NCBI GenBank assembly: GCA_947488175.1
Contig: CANKYO010000007.1
Span: 248,001-312,000, forward strand
Direction of reading: 5' to 3'
Origin: an uncultured Paracoccaceae bacterium
Lineage (GTDB): Bacteria; Pseudomonadota; Alphaproteobacteria; Rhodobacterales; Rhodobacteraceae
Length of the DNA: 64,000 bases
Below, piece by piece: positions 1 to 8,954 of this stretch. A model generated the notes under the pieces. The model searched no databases. It was not told the DNA's origin and saw only the letters and a program-made list of their open reading frames with translations. Numbering within the stretch: the first letter of the stretch is position 1; the number at the start of each line of letters is the position of its first letter. A program made the position numbers and the translations under genes.

Positions 1-144
1 TGTTGCCGCAGATGCCATTCTGCAACTGCGACGTTAAATCTATCGACCACTGTCTCCTTCTACGGCCCAGTCTTTCGATCCAAGTTTGACCGAGCCGGTC
101 CGCTGCAGTCCCGCGAGCGGAAACTAAGTAAGGAAGACAAGGAC

Positions 145-354
145 ATGGCTTCAGGCACTGTCAAATGGTTCAACACCACAAAAGGCTACGGCTTTATCGC
201 ACCCGATGGCGGAACGAAGGACGTTTTCGTCCATATTTCTGCTGTGGAGCGGTCGGGTCTCACGGGCCTCAAAGATGATCAGAAGGTCAATTTTGACATC
301 GAAGCAGGTCGCGATGGTCGCGAAAGCGCTGTGAACCTGACGTTGGCCGACTAA
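145..354 (+). CDS. cold-shock domain protein (CspA family)
   Basis: A 69-residue single cold-shock domain, the usual length for the family. RNP1 is seen as KGYGFIAP (about residues 13-20) and RNP2 as DVFVHIS (about 27-33), the aromatic surfaces that bind single-stranded RNA or DNA. The expected role is RNA chaperone or antiterminator in the cytoplasm. The ATG follows an AAGGAAGACAAGG stretch that serves as ribosome binding site. About 140 bases upstream hold no gene and probably carry promoter and 5' UTR. A strong bidirectional terminator separates it from the convergent dodecin gene. Rhodobacterales usually carry several such paralogues, so no specific symbol is assigned. Confidence 0.95.
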   Translation: MASGTVKWFNTTKGYGFIAPDGGTKDVFVHISAVERSGLTGLKDDQKVNFDIEAGRDGRESAVNLTLAD

Positions 355-375
355 ATTCGGCGATCATATGCTGCG

Positions 376-403
376 AAAAGGGCGCCTCGCAGGGCGCCCT
401 TTT
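376..403. terminator. bidirectional intrinsic terminator
   Basis: An 11-bp perfect stem (AAAAGGGCGCC / GGCGCCCTTTT) closes a 6-base loop. The A-run on one side and the T-run on the other make it work in both directions. It lies between the converging cold-shock and dodecin genes. Confidence 0.9.
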
Positions 404-407
404 GCGT

Positions 408-611
408 TCAATCCTGCAGGACGAAGGTCACTTTCATCACGACCCGATATTCGTCCACCTCACCATCCTTGACCGTCACCTTTTGATCGGCAACCCAGGC
501 CCCGGTGATCCCCTTGAGCGTTTTGGATGCCTTCTTGATCCCGTTTTCGACCGCGTCATCAAAGGATTTCGACGAAGATGCGATGATTTCGGTGACTTTT
601 GCGACTGACAT
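408..611 (-). CDS. dodecin (flavin-storage protein)
   Basis: A 67-residue protein matching the dodecin family in length and pattern: starts MSVAKVTEIIASS, then the helix FDDAVENGIKKASKTL, then strands with GAWVADQKV and YRVVMKVTFVLQD. Dodecins form hollow dodecamers that bind riboflavin, FAD or CoA in the cytoplasm. The Trp in GAWVADQ corresponds to the aromatic residue that stacks on the flavin in the family. A GAGGGAGC ribosome binding site precedes the ATG. It is convergent with the cold-shock gene and probably transcribed alone. Confidence 0.93.
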   Translation of the reverse strand: MSVAKVTEIIASSSKSFDDAVENGIKKASKTLKGITGAWVADQKVTVKDGEVDEYRVVMKVTFVLQD

Positions 612-650
612 AGTAGCTCCCTCCAGTTTGTTGAGAGTTGCAGCCTACGC

Positions 651-1232
651 TCAAGGCGCCGTCCAGTCCACGTCATCCGCTGTTTCAACCTGCAAAGTGC
701 CGTCAGGATAGGGTTTCATCATTTCTTTGGCAGTCACCTCGTCGCAGCCAAACCACTGATCCAACTGGCTTTCCTCAAAGATCACACCCATTCTGTGATG
801 GATATCGCGCACATCTGCTGAGGGTTCGCAGGTGATGGTCGCAACCTGATACACCTGCACCCCGCCCGGTCCGTTCCAGATGTCATAGATCGCGGCAAAC
901 CACAGCAGCGCGCCATCCTTGCGGCTGATCCGCCAGGGCTGCTTGCGCCGCTTCTCTCCGGTCCATTCGTACCAGCCTTCCACCGGGACCGCGGCCCGTT
1001 TCACATCGGCAAAGGCGGATTTGTCAAAGACCGTTTCGGACCGCGCATTCACAATCGTTTCCATCACCGGGCGACCCCTCGCGTTGACCCGGCCAACGGG
1101 GATCAGCCCCCAGCGCATGTGCTGCGCGCCGTTCTTGGTCAGGGTGATCACCTCTTGGCCCGGCGCGATGTTCATCCTTGGTGGGTCGGTGATTCCGGCG
1201 GCGGGGCGCGTCAGGAAAAACCGGCCCGGCAT
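651..1232 (-). CDS. SRAP/HMCES-family protein lacking catalytic Cys2
   Basis: A 193-residue SOS-response-associated peptidase (YedK/HMCES) family protein. Family members crosslink to abasic sites in single-stranded DNA through Cys2, exposed after Met1 removal. Here the N-terminus reads MPGRFF, so position 2 is Pro (codon CCG). The other active-site elements remain: N62 in NARSE, E85 in VEGWYEW and H145 in HHRM. The ATG overlaps the stop of the upstream esterase gene by one base (TAATG), so the start is well fixed and translation is probably coupled. It is either a paralogue with a non-crosslinking role, such as DNA binding only, or it uses other chemistry. Confidence 0.88.
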   Translation of the reverse strand: MPGRFFLTRPAAGITDPPRMNIAPGQEVITLTKNGAQHMRWGLIPVGRVNARGRPVMETIVNARSETVFDKSAFADVKRAAVPVEGWYEWTGEKRRKQPWRISRKDGALLWFAAIYDIWNGPGGVQVYQVATITCEPSADVRDIHHRMGVIFEESQLDQWFGCDEVTAKEMMKPYPDGTLQVETADDVDWTAP

Positions 1233-1915
1233 TAGTCCGCCGCCTCGACCAGTTCCAGCACGGTAGGCCCGATCGCGGCCACGATCACCGCCACCCCATC
1301 CTTGTTGGGATGGATACCATCGGCTTGCATGAACTCTGCCATGCCTTCCTGCATTCCTGCGACCGCCCGCAGCCCGTCAAAGAAACCGGCATAAAGTGGC
1401 ACATCGTATTTGGCCGCCAGATCGGTATAGATCGCGTCAAATTCTGTTTTGTAATCAAGCCCGTAATTGGTGCCCGCCTTCAGGCCGACCAGCAGCATCT
1501 CGACCCCGGCCTCTTGCCCTGCAGCCAGAATGCCATCCAGATTGGCCCGGCTGACGGCAGGATCAATCCCGCGCAGGTAATCATTGCCGCCCAGCGTGAC
1601 GATCATGGCATCCACATCCGGCGTCAGGGTCCAGTCCACGCGCGACAATCCCCCAGCCGTCGTATCGCCGGAGACACCGGCGTTCATCACCGTCACATCG
1701 GCCCCCTGCCCCAGCAGCCATACCTGCAATTGCGGCACGAAGCCGTCACCCTGGGCCAGCCCGTACCCTGCCGTCAGACTGTCGCCCAAGGCCGCAACCG
1801 TGACGGTTTCTGCCCGGGCGATACCGGCTGTTATCAAAACCGCGATAAGCAGCTTGCTGATATGACAAAGCGCCCCATATGCAAATGAAACAAACCGACC
1901 TGAGGCAGCCTGCAT
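1232..1915 (-). CDS. TesA-like GDSL/SGNH arylesterase, secreted
   Basis: A 227-residue SGNH hydrolase: block I GDSLTAGYG, block III GGND, and the C-terminal DGIHPN with the catalytic Asp-His pair. It resembles TesA (multifunctional periplasmic thioesterase/arylesterase/lysophospholipase). Residues 1-35 form a signal peptide with a hydrophobic core KLLIAVLITAGIARA. The longer open frame to 2176 runs antisense through the ABC gene and is rejected. The chosen ATG (1915) overlaps the ATG of the divergent ABC ATPase within the bases GCATGA. The neighbourhood tesA / ybbA / ybbP is the same as in enterobacteria. The promoter must lie inside the ABC gene. Confidence 0.9.
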   Translation of the reverse strand: MQAASGRFVSFAYGALCHISKLLIAVLITAGIARAETVTVAALGDSLTAGYGLAQGDGFVPQLQVWLLGQGADVTVMNAGVSGDTTAGGLSRVDWTLTPDVDAMIVTLGGNDYLRGIDPAVSRANLDGILAAGQEAGVEMLLVGLKAGTNYGLDYKTEFDAIYTDLAAKYDVPLYAGFFDGLRAVAGMQEGMAEFMQADGIHPNKDGVAVIVAAIGPTVLELVEAAD

Positions 1916-2606
1916 GACCGACCCCGTTCTTTCGATCTCTGACGCCAACCTGTCACTCGACGGCAATGCAGGTCGCGTGGACATCCTGCACGATATCTCA
2001 CTGGATGTGGCGGGGGGCGAGACATTGGGCCTTGTCGGGCCAAGCGGGTCGGGCAAATCGTCACTCCTTATGTTGATGGGCGGGCTGGAACAGGCCACGT
2101 CCGGCAGGATCACGGCACTTGGCCAGGATCTGACGGATATGAACGAGGACCAGCTGGCCCGCTTTCGCAGGGACAATATGGGGGTGGTGTTTCAATCTTT
2201 CCACCTGATCCCGACAATGACCGCTTTGGAAAACGTGGCAACCCCGCTGGAACTGGCGGGGGCGAAGGATGCGTTTGACCGGGCCGAGGCCGAATTGCGC
2301 GCTGTCGGGCTGGCCGACCGGATTGATCATTACCCCAGCCAGATGTCAGGCGGCGAACAGCAACGTGTGGCATTGGCGCGCGCCTCAGCCCCGCGGCCCC
2401 GCCTGCTGCTGGCGGATGAACCCACCGGCAATCTGGACGAAGCCAACGGGCAGGCGATCATCGAACTTCTGTTCGATCTGCGTGACCGCCATGGGGCGAC
2501 CCTGATCATGGTGACCCATTCAGGTGAGCTGGCTGCGCGCTGCGACCGGGTGATCCGCCTGCGCGACGGGCGCATTGATACGCCACTGGCAAAGGCTGCC
2601 GAATGA
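1914..2606 (+). CDS. YbbA/LolD-type ABC transporter ATP-binding protein
   Basis: A 230-residue ABC ATPase of the MacB/LolD class. Walker A GPSGSGKSS (residues 42-50), Q-loop in VVFQSFHLIP, signature MSGGEQQ (144-150), Walker B LLLADE (164-169) followed by PTGNLD, and H-loop VTHS. It overlaps the downstream permease gene by four bases (ATGA) and lies next to the TesA-like esterase. By homology to ybbA-ybbP it would power an inner-membrane FtsX-type permease; its substrate is unknown. Confidence 0.94.
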   Translation: MTDPVLSISDANLSLDGNAGRVDILHDISLDVAGGETLGLVGPSGSGKSSLLMLMGGLEQATSGRITALGQDLTDMNEDQLARFRRDNMGVVFQSFHLIPTMTALENVATPLELAGAKDAFDRAEAELRAVGLADRIDHYPSQMSGGEQQRVALARASAPRPRLLLADEPTGNLDEANGQAIIELLFDLRDRHGATLIMVTHSGELAARCDRVIRLRDGRIDTPLAKAAE

Positions 2607-5101
2607 ACGTCGCGTTCCGGTTTGCCATGCGCGAATTGCGCGGGGGATTGCGCGGGTTTCGTGTGTTCCTGGCCTGTCTGGCACTGGGTGTCGCCGCGAT
2701 TGCCGCTGTGGGCACCGTGCGCGCCGGGATCGAGGCAGGGCTGCAGCGCGACGGTGCCACCTTGCTGGGCGGCGATGCCGAGGTGGAATTCACCTATCGC
2801 TTTGCCCGCGATGACGAGCTGGCCTGGCTGCAATCCATCGCTGAGGATATCTCTGAAACGGTTGATTTCCGGTCCATGGCCGTTGTGGGTGATGAACGCG
2901 GCCTGACCCAGATCCGGGCCGTCGATGATGCCTATCCGCTGATTGGTGCGGTGCAGCTGGACCCGGACATGCCGCTTGATGAGGCACTGGCTGATTATGG
3001 CGGGGTGATGGAGCGGGTGTTGGTGGACCGGTTGGGTCTGACCCCCGGCGATACATTCCGGCTGGGCGAGCAGGCGTTTACCCTGCGTGCGATCCTCGAC
3101 CGCTACCCCGACAATGCCGCCGGTGGTTTCGGGCTGGGCCCGCGCACCATTGTGCTGACCGACGATCTGGCCCAATCAGGTCTGCTCGCCGAAGGCACGC
3201 TGTTTTCCACGCAATACCGGCTTGATCTACCGCCCGGCGCCGATCTGCAGGCGCTTGAAGATCAGGCCGAAGCAGAGTTTCGCGATAGCGGTTTACGTTG
3301 GCGCGATAGCAGGCGTGGTGCTGGTGGTGTTGCGCAATTCGTGGACCGGATCGGGGCGTTTCTGATTCTTGTGGGGCTGTCTGGGCTTGCCGTCGGCGGC
3401 GTGGGCGTATCTGCCGCAGTACGAGCGTATCTGGCGGGTAAGACCGGTGTCATTGCAACGCTGAAGACGCTTGGAGCGACGCGGCAGATCATCTTTCTGA
3501 CCTATTTCATACAGGTGGGTGTGCTGACATTGGCGGGGGTCGCGCTGGGGCTGCTGCTTGGGGCCGGTCTGCCGGTTCTTTTCGCCCCCCTGATCGAGAC
3601 GCGCCTGCCCATTCCGGCAGAATTCGCGATCTATCCGCGACCGCTGGTCGAGGCCGCGATATATGGCCTGCTGGCGGCCCTCATCTTTACCCTCTGGCCT
3701 TTGGCCAAGACCGAAGATATCCGCGCCGCCACCCTGTTCCGTGATGCCTTTGCCGGGTCGCGGACACTGCCCGGTCTGCGCTATTTGATTGCTATCGTCG
3801 CACTGATTGCGTTGCTGATCGGCGCTGCAATCTGGTTTTCCGGCACCGCGTTCCTGACCCTCTGGACCGCCGGCGGTATCGCGGGATCACTGCTGCTTCT
3901 GGTCCTTGCCGCGCTCTTCATACGTTGGACGGCCCGCCGGTTCCGGCGCCCGGCCCGCGGCCGCCCTGCATTGCGGCTTGCCTTTGGTGCCATCGGCGCA
4001 CGTGGGGGCGAAACGACATCGGTCGTCCTGTCACTCGGCCTTGGCCTGACCGTGCTGGCCGCTGTGGGCCAGATCGACGGCAACCTGCGCAGTTCATTCT
4101 CTGACGATCTGCCAGCCGTCGCCCCCAGCTATTTCTTTGTTGATATCCAGCCTGACCAGATCGACGGGTTCCGCGCGCGGCTCGACAGCGACCCGGCGGT
4201 CAGCCGCGTGGATACCGCGCCGATGCTGCGCGGCATCATCACCCGGATCAACGGACGCCCGGCGGAAGAGGTCGCGGGCGGTCATTGGGTCGTACAGGGC
4301 GACAGAGGCATCACCTATGCCGATGCGCAGCCCAAGGGGACCGACATCACCCAAGGCACTTGGTGGCCCGAGGGCTATACCGGCCTGCCCCAGATCAGCT
4401 TTGCCGAGGAAGAGGCGCTGGAGATGGGGCTGGAACTGGGCGACACGCTGACCATCAACGTGCTGGGCCGCGACATCACCGGTGAGGTGACAAGTTTCCG
4501 CAATGTCAGTTGGGAAGACGCCGGGATCGGCTTTGTGCTGGCGATGAACGAAAGCGCGCTGGCGGGCGCGCCGCATAGCTGGATTTCGACCGTTTACGCC
4601 GAGGAAGAGGCCGAGGCGCAAATCCTGCGCGATCTGGCGAGCGCCTATCCCAACATCACCGCGATCCGCATCCGTGACGCGATTGATCAGGTGATCGAGC
4701 TGGTCGGCGGGATTTCGGCGGCGACACGCTATGGCGCGCTGATCACATTGATCACCGGCTTTCTGGTGCTGATCGGGGCTGCGGCGGCGGGGGAACGGGC
4801 GCGCACATTTGAATCGGCAGTGCTGAAGACGCTGGGGGCCTCGCGCCGCCGGATCATGATCAGCTTTGCGTTGCGGGCCGCATTGGTGGGGCTGGCTGCC
4901 GGAACGGTGGCGTTGGGGGCTGGAATCCTTGGTGGCTGGGCCGTGGCAACTTACATCATGGAAACCGGCTATACCGTGATCTGGTCCAATGCGCTGGCCA
5001 TCATCGGGGGCGGTGTCATGGCGTCGCTGCTGGCAGGGCTTGCCTTTGCCTGGCGTCCCCTTGCCGCAAAGCCGGCCCAAGTGCTAAGAGCACGGGAATG
5101 A
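2603..5101 (+). CDS. YbbP-type FtsX-like ABC permease
   Basis: An 832-residue permease with an N-terminal transmembrane helix, a long periplasmic domain (about 45-250), a first FtsX-type group of membrane helices (about 250-450), a second periplasmic domain (about 480-700), and a second FtsX group at the C-terminus. This doubled FtsX layout is that of YbbP. The motif KTLGATRRQI-like occurs in both halves (KTLGATRQI near 290 and KTLGASRRRI near 745), marking the coupling helices that contact the ATPase. It is translationally coupled to both neighbours (ATGA overlaps). Cargo is not evident from sequence. Confidence 0.93.
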   Translation: MNVAFRFAMRELRGGLRGFRVFLACLALGVAAIAAVGTVRAGIEAGLQRDGATLLGGDAEVEFTYRFARDDELAWLQSIAEDISETVDFRSMAVVGDERGLTQIRAVDDAYPLIGAVQLDPDMPLDEALADYGGVMERVLVDRLGLTPGDTFRLGEQAFTLRAILDRYPDNAAGGFGLGPRTIVLTDDLAQSGLLAEGTLFSTQYRLDLPPGADLQALEDQAEAEFRDSGLRWRDSRRGAGGVAQFVDRIGAFLILVGLSGLAVGGVGVSAAVRAYLAGKTGVIATLKTLGATRQIIFLTYFIQVGVLTLAGVALGLLLGAGLPVLFAPLIETRLPIPAEFAIYPRPLVEAAIYGLLAALIFTLWPLAKTEDIRAATLFRDAFAGSRTLPGLRYLIAIVALIALLIGAAIWFSGTAFLTLWTAGGIAGSLLLLVLAALFIRWTARRFRRPARGRPALRLAFGAIGARGGETTSVVLSLGLGLTVLAAVGQIDGNLRSSFSDDLPAVAPSYFFVDIQPDQIDGFRARLDSDPAVSRVDTAPMLRGIITRINGRPAEEVAGGHWVVQGDRGITYADAQPKGTDITQGTWWPEGYTGLPQISFAEEEALEMGLELGDTLTINVLGRDITGEVTSFRNVSWEDAGIGFVLAMNESALAGAPHSWISTVYAEEEAEAQILRDLASAYPNITAIRIRDAIDQVIELVGGISAATRYGALITLITGFLVLIGAAAAGERARTFESAVLKTLGASRRRIMISFALRAALVGLAAGTVALGAGILGGWAVATYIMETGYTVIWSNALAIIGGGVMASLLAGLAFAWRPLAAKPAQVLRARE

Positions 5102-5652
5102 GCGACCCCGCATTCTTTGGCTATGGCAGTCTGGTCAATGTGGCGACCCATGACTATGCCGATCCGCGGCCCGCAATGCTGCATGGCTGGCGGCGTGTCT
5201 GGCGCAAGACCAACCTGCGCGAGGCGGCGTATCTGTCGGTAGAGCCTGCCAATGACACGAGCCTGTGCGGGCTGATCGCCTGGGTGCCCGGTGCTGACTG
5301 GGCGCTGTTGGACGCCCGCGAGGCGGCTTACCACCGCCACGATGTCACGCCGGTCGTGCATCACAAAGGGCCCAAAGCGCCTACCGCCGTCTATCAGGTC
5401 AAGCAGGAACATGCTGCGGACGATGGCGATCACCCGATCCTGTTGAGTTACCTTGATGTGGTCGTGCAGGGCTATCTGCGCGTTTACGGGCACAAGGGCG
5501 TGGCCGATTTTTTCCAAACCACCGTTGGGTGGAACACGCCCGTGCTGAATGACCGGGCCGACCCGGTCTATCCGCGTCACCAGCCGCTGTCAGACGATGA
5601 GCGGGCGCTGGTGGACAGGCACCTAGCGGCGGTGATGGAAGAGGCTGAATAG
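5098..5652 (+). CDS. gamma-glutamylcyclotransferase-like protein
   Basis: A 184-residue protein of the GGCT/AIG2-like fold. The family motif YGSLV lies at residues 9-13, and E75 in DAREAAYHR occupies the position of the catalytic acid. GGCT enzymes cleave gamma-glutamyl compounds to 5-oxoproline, but this subfamily is not functionally defined. The start overlaps the permease stop (ATGA). The last 30 bases overlap the end of the convergent MATE gene. Confidence 0.82.
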   Translation: MSDPAFFGYGSLVNVATHDYADPRPAMLHGWRRVWRKTNLREAAYLSVEPANDTSLCGLIAWVPGADWALLDAREAAYHRHDVTPVVHHKGPKAPTAVYQVKQEHAADDGDHPILLSYLDVVVQGYLRVYGHKGVADFFQTTVGWNTPVLNDRADPVYPRHQPLSDDERALVDRHLAAVMEEAE

Positions 5653-7014
5653 ACGGGCCTGTCGGGCAAAGGGTTCGCTGTCAGGTGCTTGACCCTGCAT
5701 GGCGATCACCCGGCGCGCCAGAATGAGCGCGACACCGGCAAAGACCGCACCGCCCACATATTGCCCGATCAGCACTCCGGGCGCGCCATACCACGCCGCC
5801 CCCAGCATCACGAACGGGATCGTGCCTGCCGTGTGCCGCCCCCAGTTGACAATTGTCGAATAGAACGGGTGGCCCAGATTGTTGAAGGCCGCGTTGGTCA
5901 CAAAGATGACTCCGTTGAAAAAGAACATCAGCGACAGCGGTCCGGCGAACAGGAACACCAGTGTCAGCGCCATGCCGTCAAGCTGGAACAGCATCACAAG
6001 CAGCGGGCGGGACAGGAAAAACAGGGTTGAGACGACGATGACGACGAGGGCCGTAAAGATCAGCCCATCGCGGAACGCGCCGCGCACCCGGTCAGGCAGG
6101 TTGGCCCCGGCATTCTGCCCGATGATCGGCCCGATGGCGCCGGAAAGCGCAAAGATGATACCAAAGCCGACAGGCGTCATCCGGGCAACGATGGCCATGC
6201 CTGCAACGGCATCTTCGCCAAATTCCGCCATGGCGCGGGTGACATAAGCCTGCCCCACCGGGGTGGCCAGCTGGGTCAGGATGGCAGGCACGGCGATGGC
6301 CAAAATGGGCCGCAGATCAACCGTCAGGCTTTGCGGTGTCGGTCTGTCGAACCCATCGTAATGGCGGATCAGCGGGATCAGGGCGACCACGGCAATGACC
6401 AGCCGCGCGGCCACACTGGCGAGTGCCGCCCCGGTCAATTCCAGATCCAGCCCGAAGATCAGGATCGGGTCGAGTACCGCGTTGACCAGCCCACCCCAGA
6501 TCGTGGCCATCATCGCCCTGCGGGCATCACCATGGGCGCGCAGGATCGCCCCGCCGATCATGCCGACCATCAGGAAAGGCAAGGACGGGACGATGATTTG
6601 TAGGTAGTGAACGGCGAGCGCCTTTGTTTCGCCCTCCGCCCCAAGCAGGGTCACAAAGAACCCCAGATTCCACCAGACGACGGCAGCAAAAAGCGCCCCG
6701 AAAACAACGCCGTAGATCAGCGAGTTGGTCGCACGCCGACGCGCCTCTTCCGCCTCGCCCGCGCCCAGCGCACGGGCCACCAGCGCACCTGCGGCGATCG
6801 CCATGCCGATGCCAAAAGAGGTGGTAAAAAACAGGATCGCCCCGGCATAGCCCACTGCCGCCGCCAGTTCTGCCTTGCCCAGCATCGAGATGAAAATCAT
6901 GTCGACGAAATCGACCAGAAACACGGCCATCAGCCCGATAGAGGCTGTGAATGACATGACCGAGATATGGCGAAACAGGTTGCCCCTGGTAAATATGGCT
7001 TGATTATCAGCCAT
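5623..7014 (-). CDS. MATE-family multidrug/sodium antiporter
   Basis: A 463-residue integral membrane protein with about 12 hydrophobic segments in two related halves, as in MATE (NorM/DinF) exporters. It begins MADNQAIFTRGNLFRHISVM, a typical cytoplasmic N-terminus before TM1. The family exchanges Na+ or H+ for cationic drugs or metabolites. The ATG directly abuts the stop of the upstream 102-residue gene, so it is the third gene of a gltX-hypothetical-MATE transcript. Confidence 0.92.
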   Translation of the reverse strand: MADNQAIFTRGNLFRHISVMSFTASIGLMAVFLVDFVDMIFISMLGKAELAAAVGYAGAILFFTTSFGIGMAIAAGALVARALGAGEAEEARRRATNSLIYGVVFGALFAAVVWWNLGFFVTLLGAEGETKALAVHYLQIIVPSLPFLMVGMIGGAILRAHGDARRAMMATIWGGLVNAVLDPILIFGLDLELTGAALASVAARLVIAVVALIPLIRHYDGFDRPTPQSLTVDLRPILAIAVPAILTQLATPVGQAYVTRAMAEFGEDAVAGMAIVARMTPVGFGIIFALSGAIGPIIGQNAGANLPDRVRGAFRDGLIFTALVVIVVSTLFFLSRPLLVMLFQLDGMALTLVFLFAGPLSLMFFFNGVIFVTNAAFNNLGHPFYSTIVNWGRHTAGTIPFVMLGAAWYGAPGVLIGQYVGGAVFAGVALILARRVIAMQGQAPDSEPFARQARLFSLFHHRR

Positions 7015-7323
7015 TTACGGGCGGTCGATCCGGATACCGAATGGAATTTCCTTGAGGCTCGACATCTGGTGAAAGCTCCGGCGTTGGACGTAGATGACCA
7101 GCGTATCGCCCGTCCGGACATCTGCCAAGTCAAAGGGCGGCGCGGTGATCCAGTCCAACCGCATATCCAGATGGCGCGCGCCTGCAGGCAGCTTGGCCTC
7201 CAACGCCTCGCCTGCTTTGATCCGCAGCAGTTCCGCACCGTCGATCTGAACGACCAGCCGCCGGAATATCCCATAGAAGCCGCGTTCGCGGCGGATGGTG
7301 ACGGATTTGGTACCGTCAGACAC
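7015..7323 (-). CDS. conserved hypothetical, small beta-rich protein
   Basis: 102 residues, no signal peptide or membrane segment. It reads as alternating beta strands: TIRRERGFYGIFRRLVVQIDG, then LRIKAGEALEAKLPAGARHLDMRLDW and a C-terminal DTLVIYV strand. The pattern of an IDG turn followed by an aliphatic strand and a PxGxH turn resembles small beta-sandwich proteins that occur widely as unknowns. The start overlaps the gltX stop by eight bases and the stop abuts the MATE start, which argues that it is translated. No function can be assigned. Confidence 0.75.
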   Translation of the reverse strand: MSDGTKSVTIRRERGFYGIFRRLVVQIDGAELLRIKAGEALEAKLPAGARHLDMRLDWITAPPFDLADVRTGDTLVIYVQRRSFHQMSSLKEIPFGIRIDRP

Positions 7324-8635
7324 CGGGCTTTGTTTGCAAAAGCGGCATCACATCGGCCATTTCTGGCCCCCGTTCGCGCCCGGTGACAGCCTTGCGCAAG
7401 GGCATGAATAATTGCTTACCTTTTCGGCCCGTCGCCTCTTTCACCGCAGCGGTCCAGCTGCCCCATGTGTCCGCAGTGTAGGGCGGGCTGTCGAGCAGGA
7501 AGAAGGCTTGTGCCACGAAATCCTTGTCTTCATCCGCCACCAGCGGGGTCGCCCCGTCGCGGAACATCTTCCACCACCCGGCCACGTCATCAAGCGTGGT
7601 GATGTTGTCACGCACCACGTTCCAGAAAGGTTCTGCCAATTCATCCGGCACGCCAGCCGATGTTAAAACATCGGCCACGTCGCTGCTGCTGAGCGTGCCA
7701 AGATAGCGCGCGGTGAGCGGTTTGAGATCTTCGGCATCGAATTTGGTGGGGGCAGAGCCAAATTTCGACAGATCGAACCCATCCACGACCTTTTGCACAT
7801 TGGCCCGCAATTCCACGGGGTCCGATGACCCCAGCCGCGCCATCAGCGACAGGATCGCCTGCGGCGCGATGCCTTGTTTGCGTAGGTCACGCAGGGCCAG
7901 CGTGCCAAGGCGTTTCGACAGCGCCTCGCCCTGTGGACCGGTCAGCAGGGAATGGTGGGCAAAGCGTGGCACAGCGCCGCCAAGTGCCTGAATAATCTGG
8001 ATTTGTGTCGCGGTATTTGTCACGTGATCGGATCCGCGCACGATATCCGTGATCCCCATTTCGGTATCATCCACGACCGATGCCAGCGTATACAAAATCT
8101 GTCCGTCATTCTTGAACAGAACCGGGTCGCTGACGGATGCAGCGTCAATGGAAATGTCCCCGATGATCCCGTCGGTCCATTCGATCCGTTCGTGATCGAG
8201 CTTGAACCGCCAATGCGATCCACGTTCAGCCCGGAGCGTGTTTTTTTCGTCCTCGGTCAAGGCCAGCGCCGCCCGGTCATAGACCGGCGGTTTGCCCATA
8301 TTGAGCTGTTTCTTGCGCTTCAGGTCCAGTTCTGTCGGCGTCTCGAAACATTCATAAAGACGGCCCATGTCGATCAGCTTTTGCTTGGCCGCCTCGTAGC
8401 GGTCCATGCGTTTGGACTGGTATTCCATCCGGTCCCAGGTGAGGTCCAGCCAGGTCAGATCCTCCTCGATCCCGGCGATATATTCGTCTTTGGATCTCTC
8501 CTGATCGGTGTCGTCGATCCGCAGGATAAAGGTGCCGCCGTTTTGCCGGGCGATGGCATAGTTGAACAGGGCGGCACGCAGGTTGCCGATATGCAGATAG
8601 CCGGTGGGGGATGGGGCGAATCTTGTGGTGGTCAT
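7316..8635 (-). CDS. gltX: glutamate--tRNA ligase
   Basis: A 439-residue class I aminoacyl-tRNA synthetase. It starts MTTTRFAPSPTGYLHIGN, containing the HIGH-type motif (HIGN), and later has ALSKRLG as the KMSKS-type loop. It charges tRNA-Glu, and in alphaproteobacteria often also tRNA-Gln. The open frame extends 46 codons further upstream, but the ATG at 8635 sits after a CAAAGGAATG ribosome binding site and matches the conserved N-terminus. It leads an operon with a small unknown and a MATE exporter. Many alphaproteobacteria carry two gltX copies; the paralogue number cannot be set here. Confidence 0.94.
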   Translation of the reverse strand: MTTTRFAPSPTGYLHIGNLRAALFNYAIARQNGGTFILRIDDTDQERSKDEYIAGIEEDLTWLDLTWDRMEYQSKRMDRYEAAKQKLIDMGRLYECFETPTELDLKRKKQLNMGKPPVYDRAALALTEDEKNTLRAERGSHWRFKLDHERIEWTDGIIGDISIDAASVSDPVLFKNDGQILYTLASVVDDTEMGITDIVRGSDHVTNTATQIQIIQALGGAVPRFAHHSLLTGPQGEALSKRLGTLALRDLRKQGIAPQAILSLMARLGSSDPVELRANVQKVVDGFDLSKFGSAPTKFDAEDLKPLTARYLGTLSSSDVADVLTSAGVPDELAEPFWNVVRDNITTLDDVAGWWKMFRDGATPLVADEDKDFVAQAFFLLDSPPYTADTWGSWTAAVKEATGRKGKQLFMPLRKAVTGRERGPEMADVMPLLQTKPGV

Positions 8636-8954
8636 GCGGACATTCCTTTGTTGCAGGGCTTTGAGCATGGCAACGTTCGGATGTCCAGTTTGGGCTGCGC
8701 AACACCCCGGTTTGGGCGAATCGCGTGATCGCCAGTTAACACAGGGCTTTTGGCCAAAATGACCAGTCGGCATCGCGTCGGCAAAACGTCGGACTTGCGT
8801 CGGACCCCTTGCGCCGATTTTGCCACATTAACGCAACGCGCGGTGCAAAGGTTAAGACCACGTTCATCTTTGTGAACGTTCACGCAACCGTTCCTTGCCG
8901 CAGGTCTTGCAGGCGCTACCCTTACGTCACCTCAATACATGAAAGGTTGATCCG
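8636..8954. other. 319-base intergenic region with perfect 12-bp palindrome
   Basis: Lies between divergent gltX and the metallo-beta-lactamase-fold gene. It contains no gene I can support. A perfect palindrome GTGAACGTTCAC lies at 8872-8883, with a further CGTTCA half-site just upstream (about 8861). A central CG palindrome of this length fits a LacI- or GntR-type operator, but no such regulator is in the window. Confidence 0.5.

Noticed and set aside
1916-2176. Upstream extension of the TesA-like esterase frame
   Set aside because: It is the antisense of the ABC ATPase; the signal peptide begins at 1915 and the extension has no protein-like features.
4094-5080. 328-codon minus-strand frame inside the YbbP-type permease
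   Set aside because: Low-complexity Arg/Gln/His-rich shadow of a well-defined membrane protein on the plus strand.
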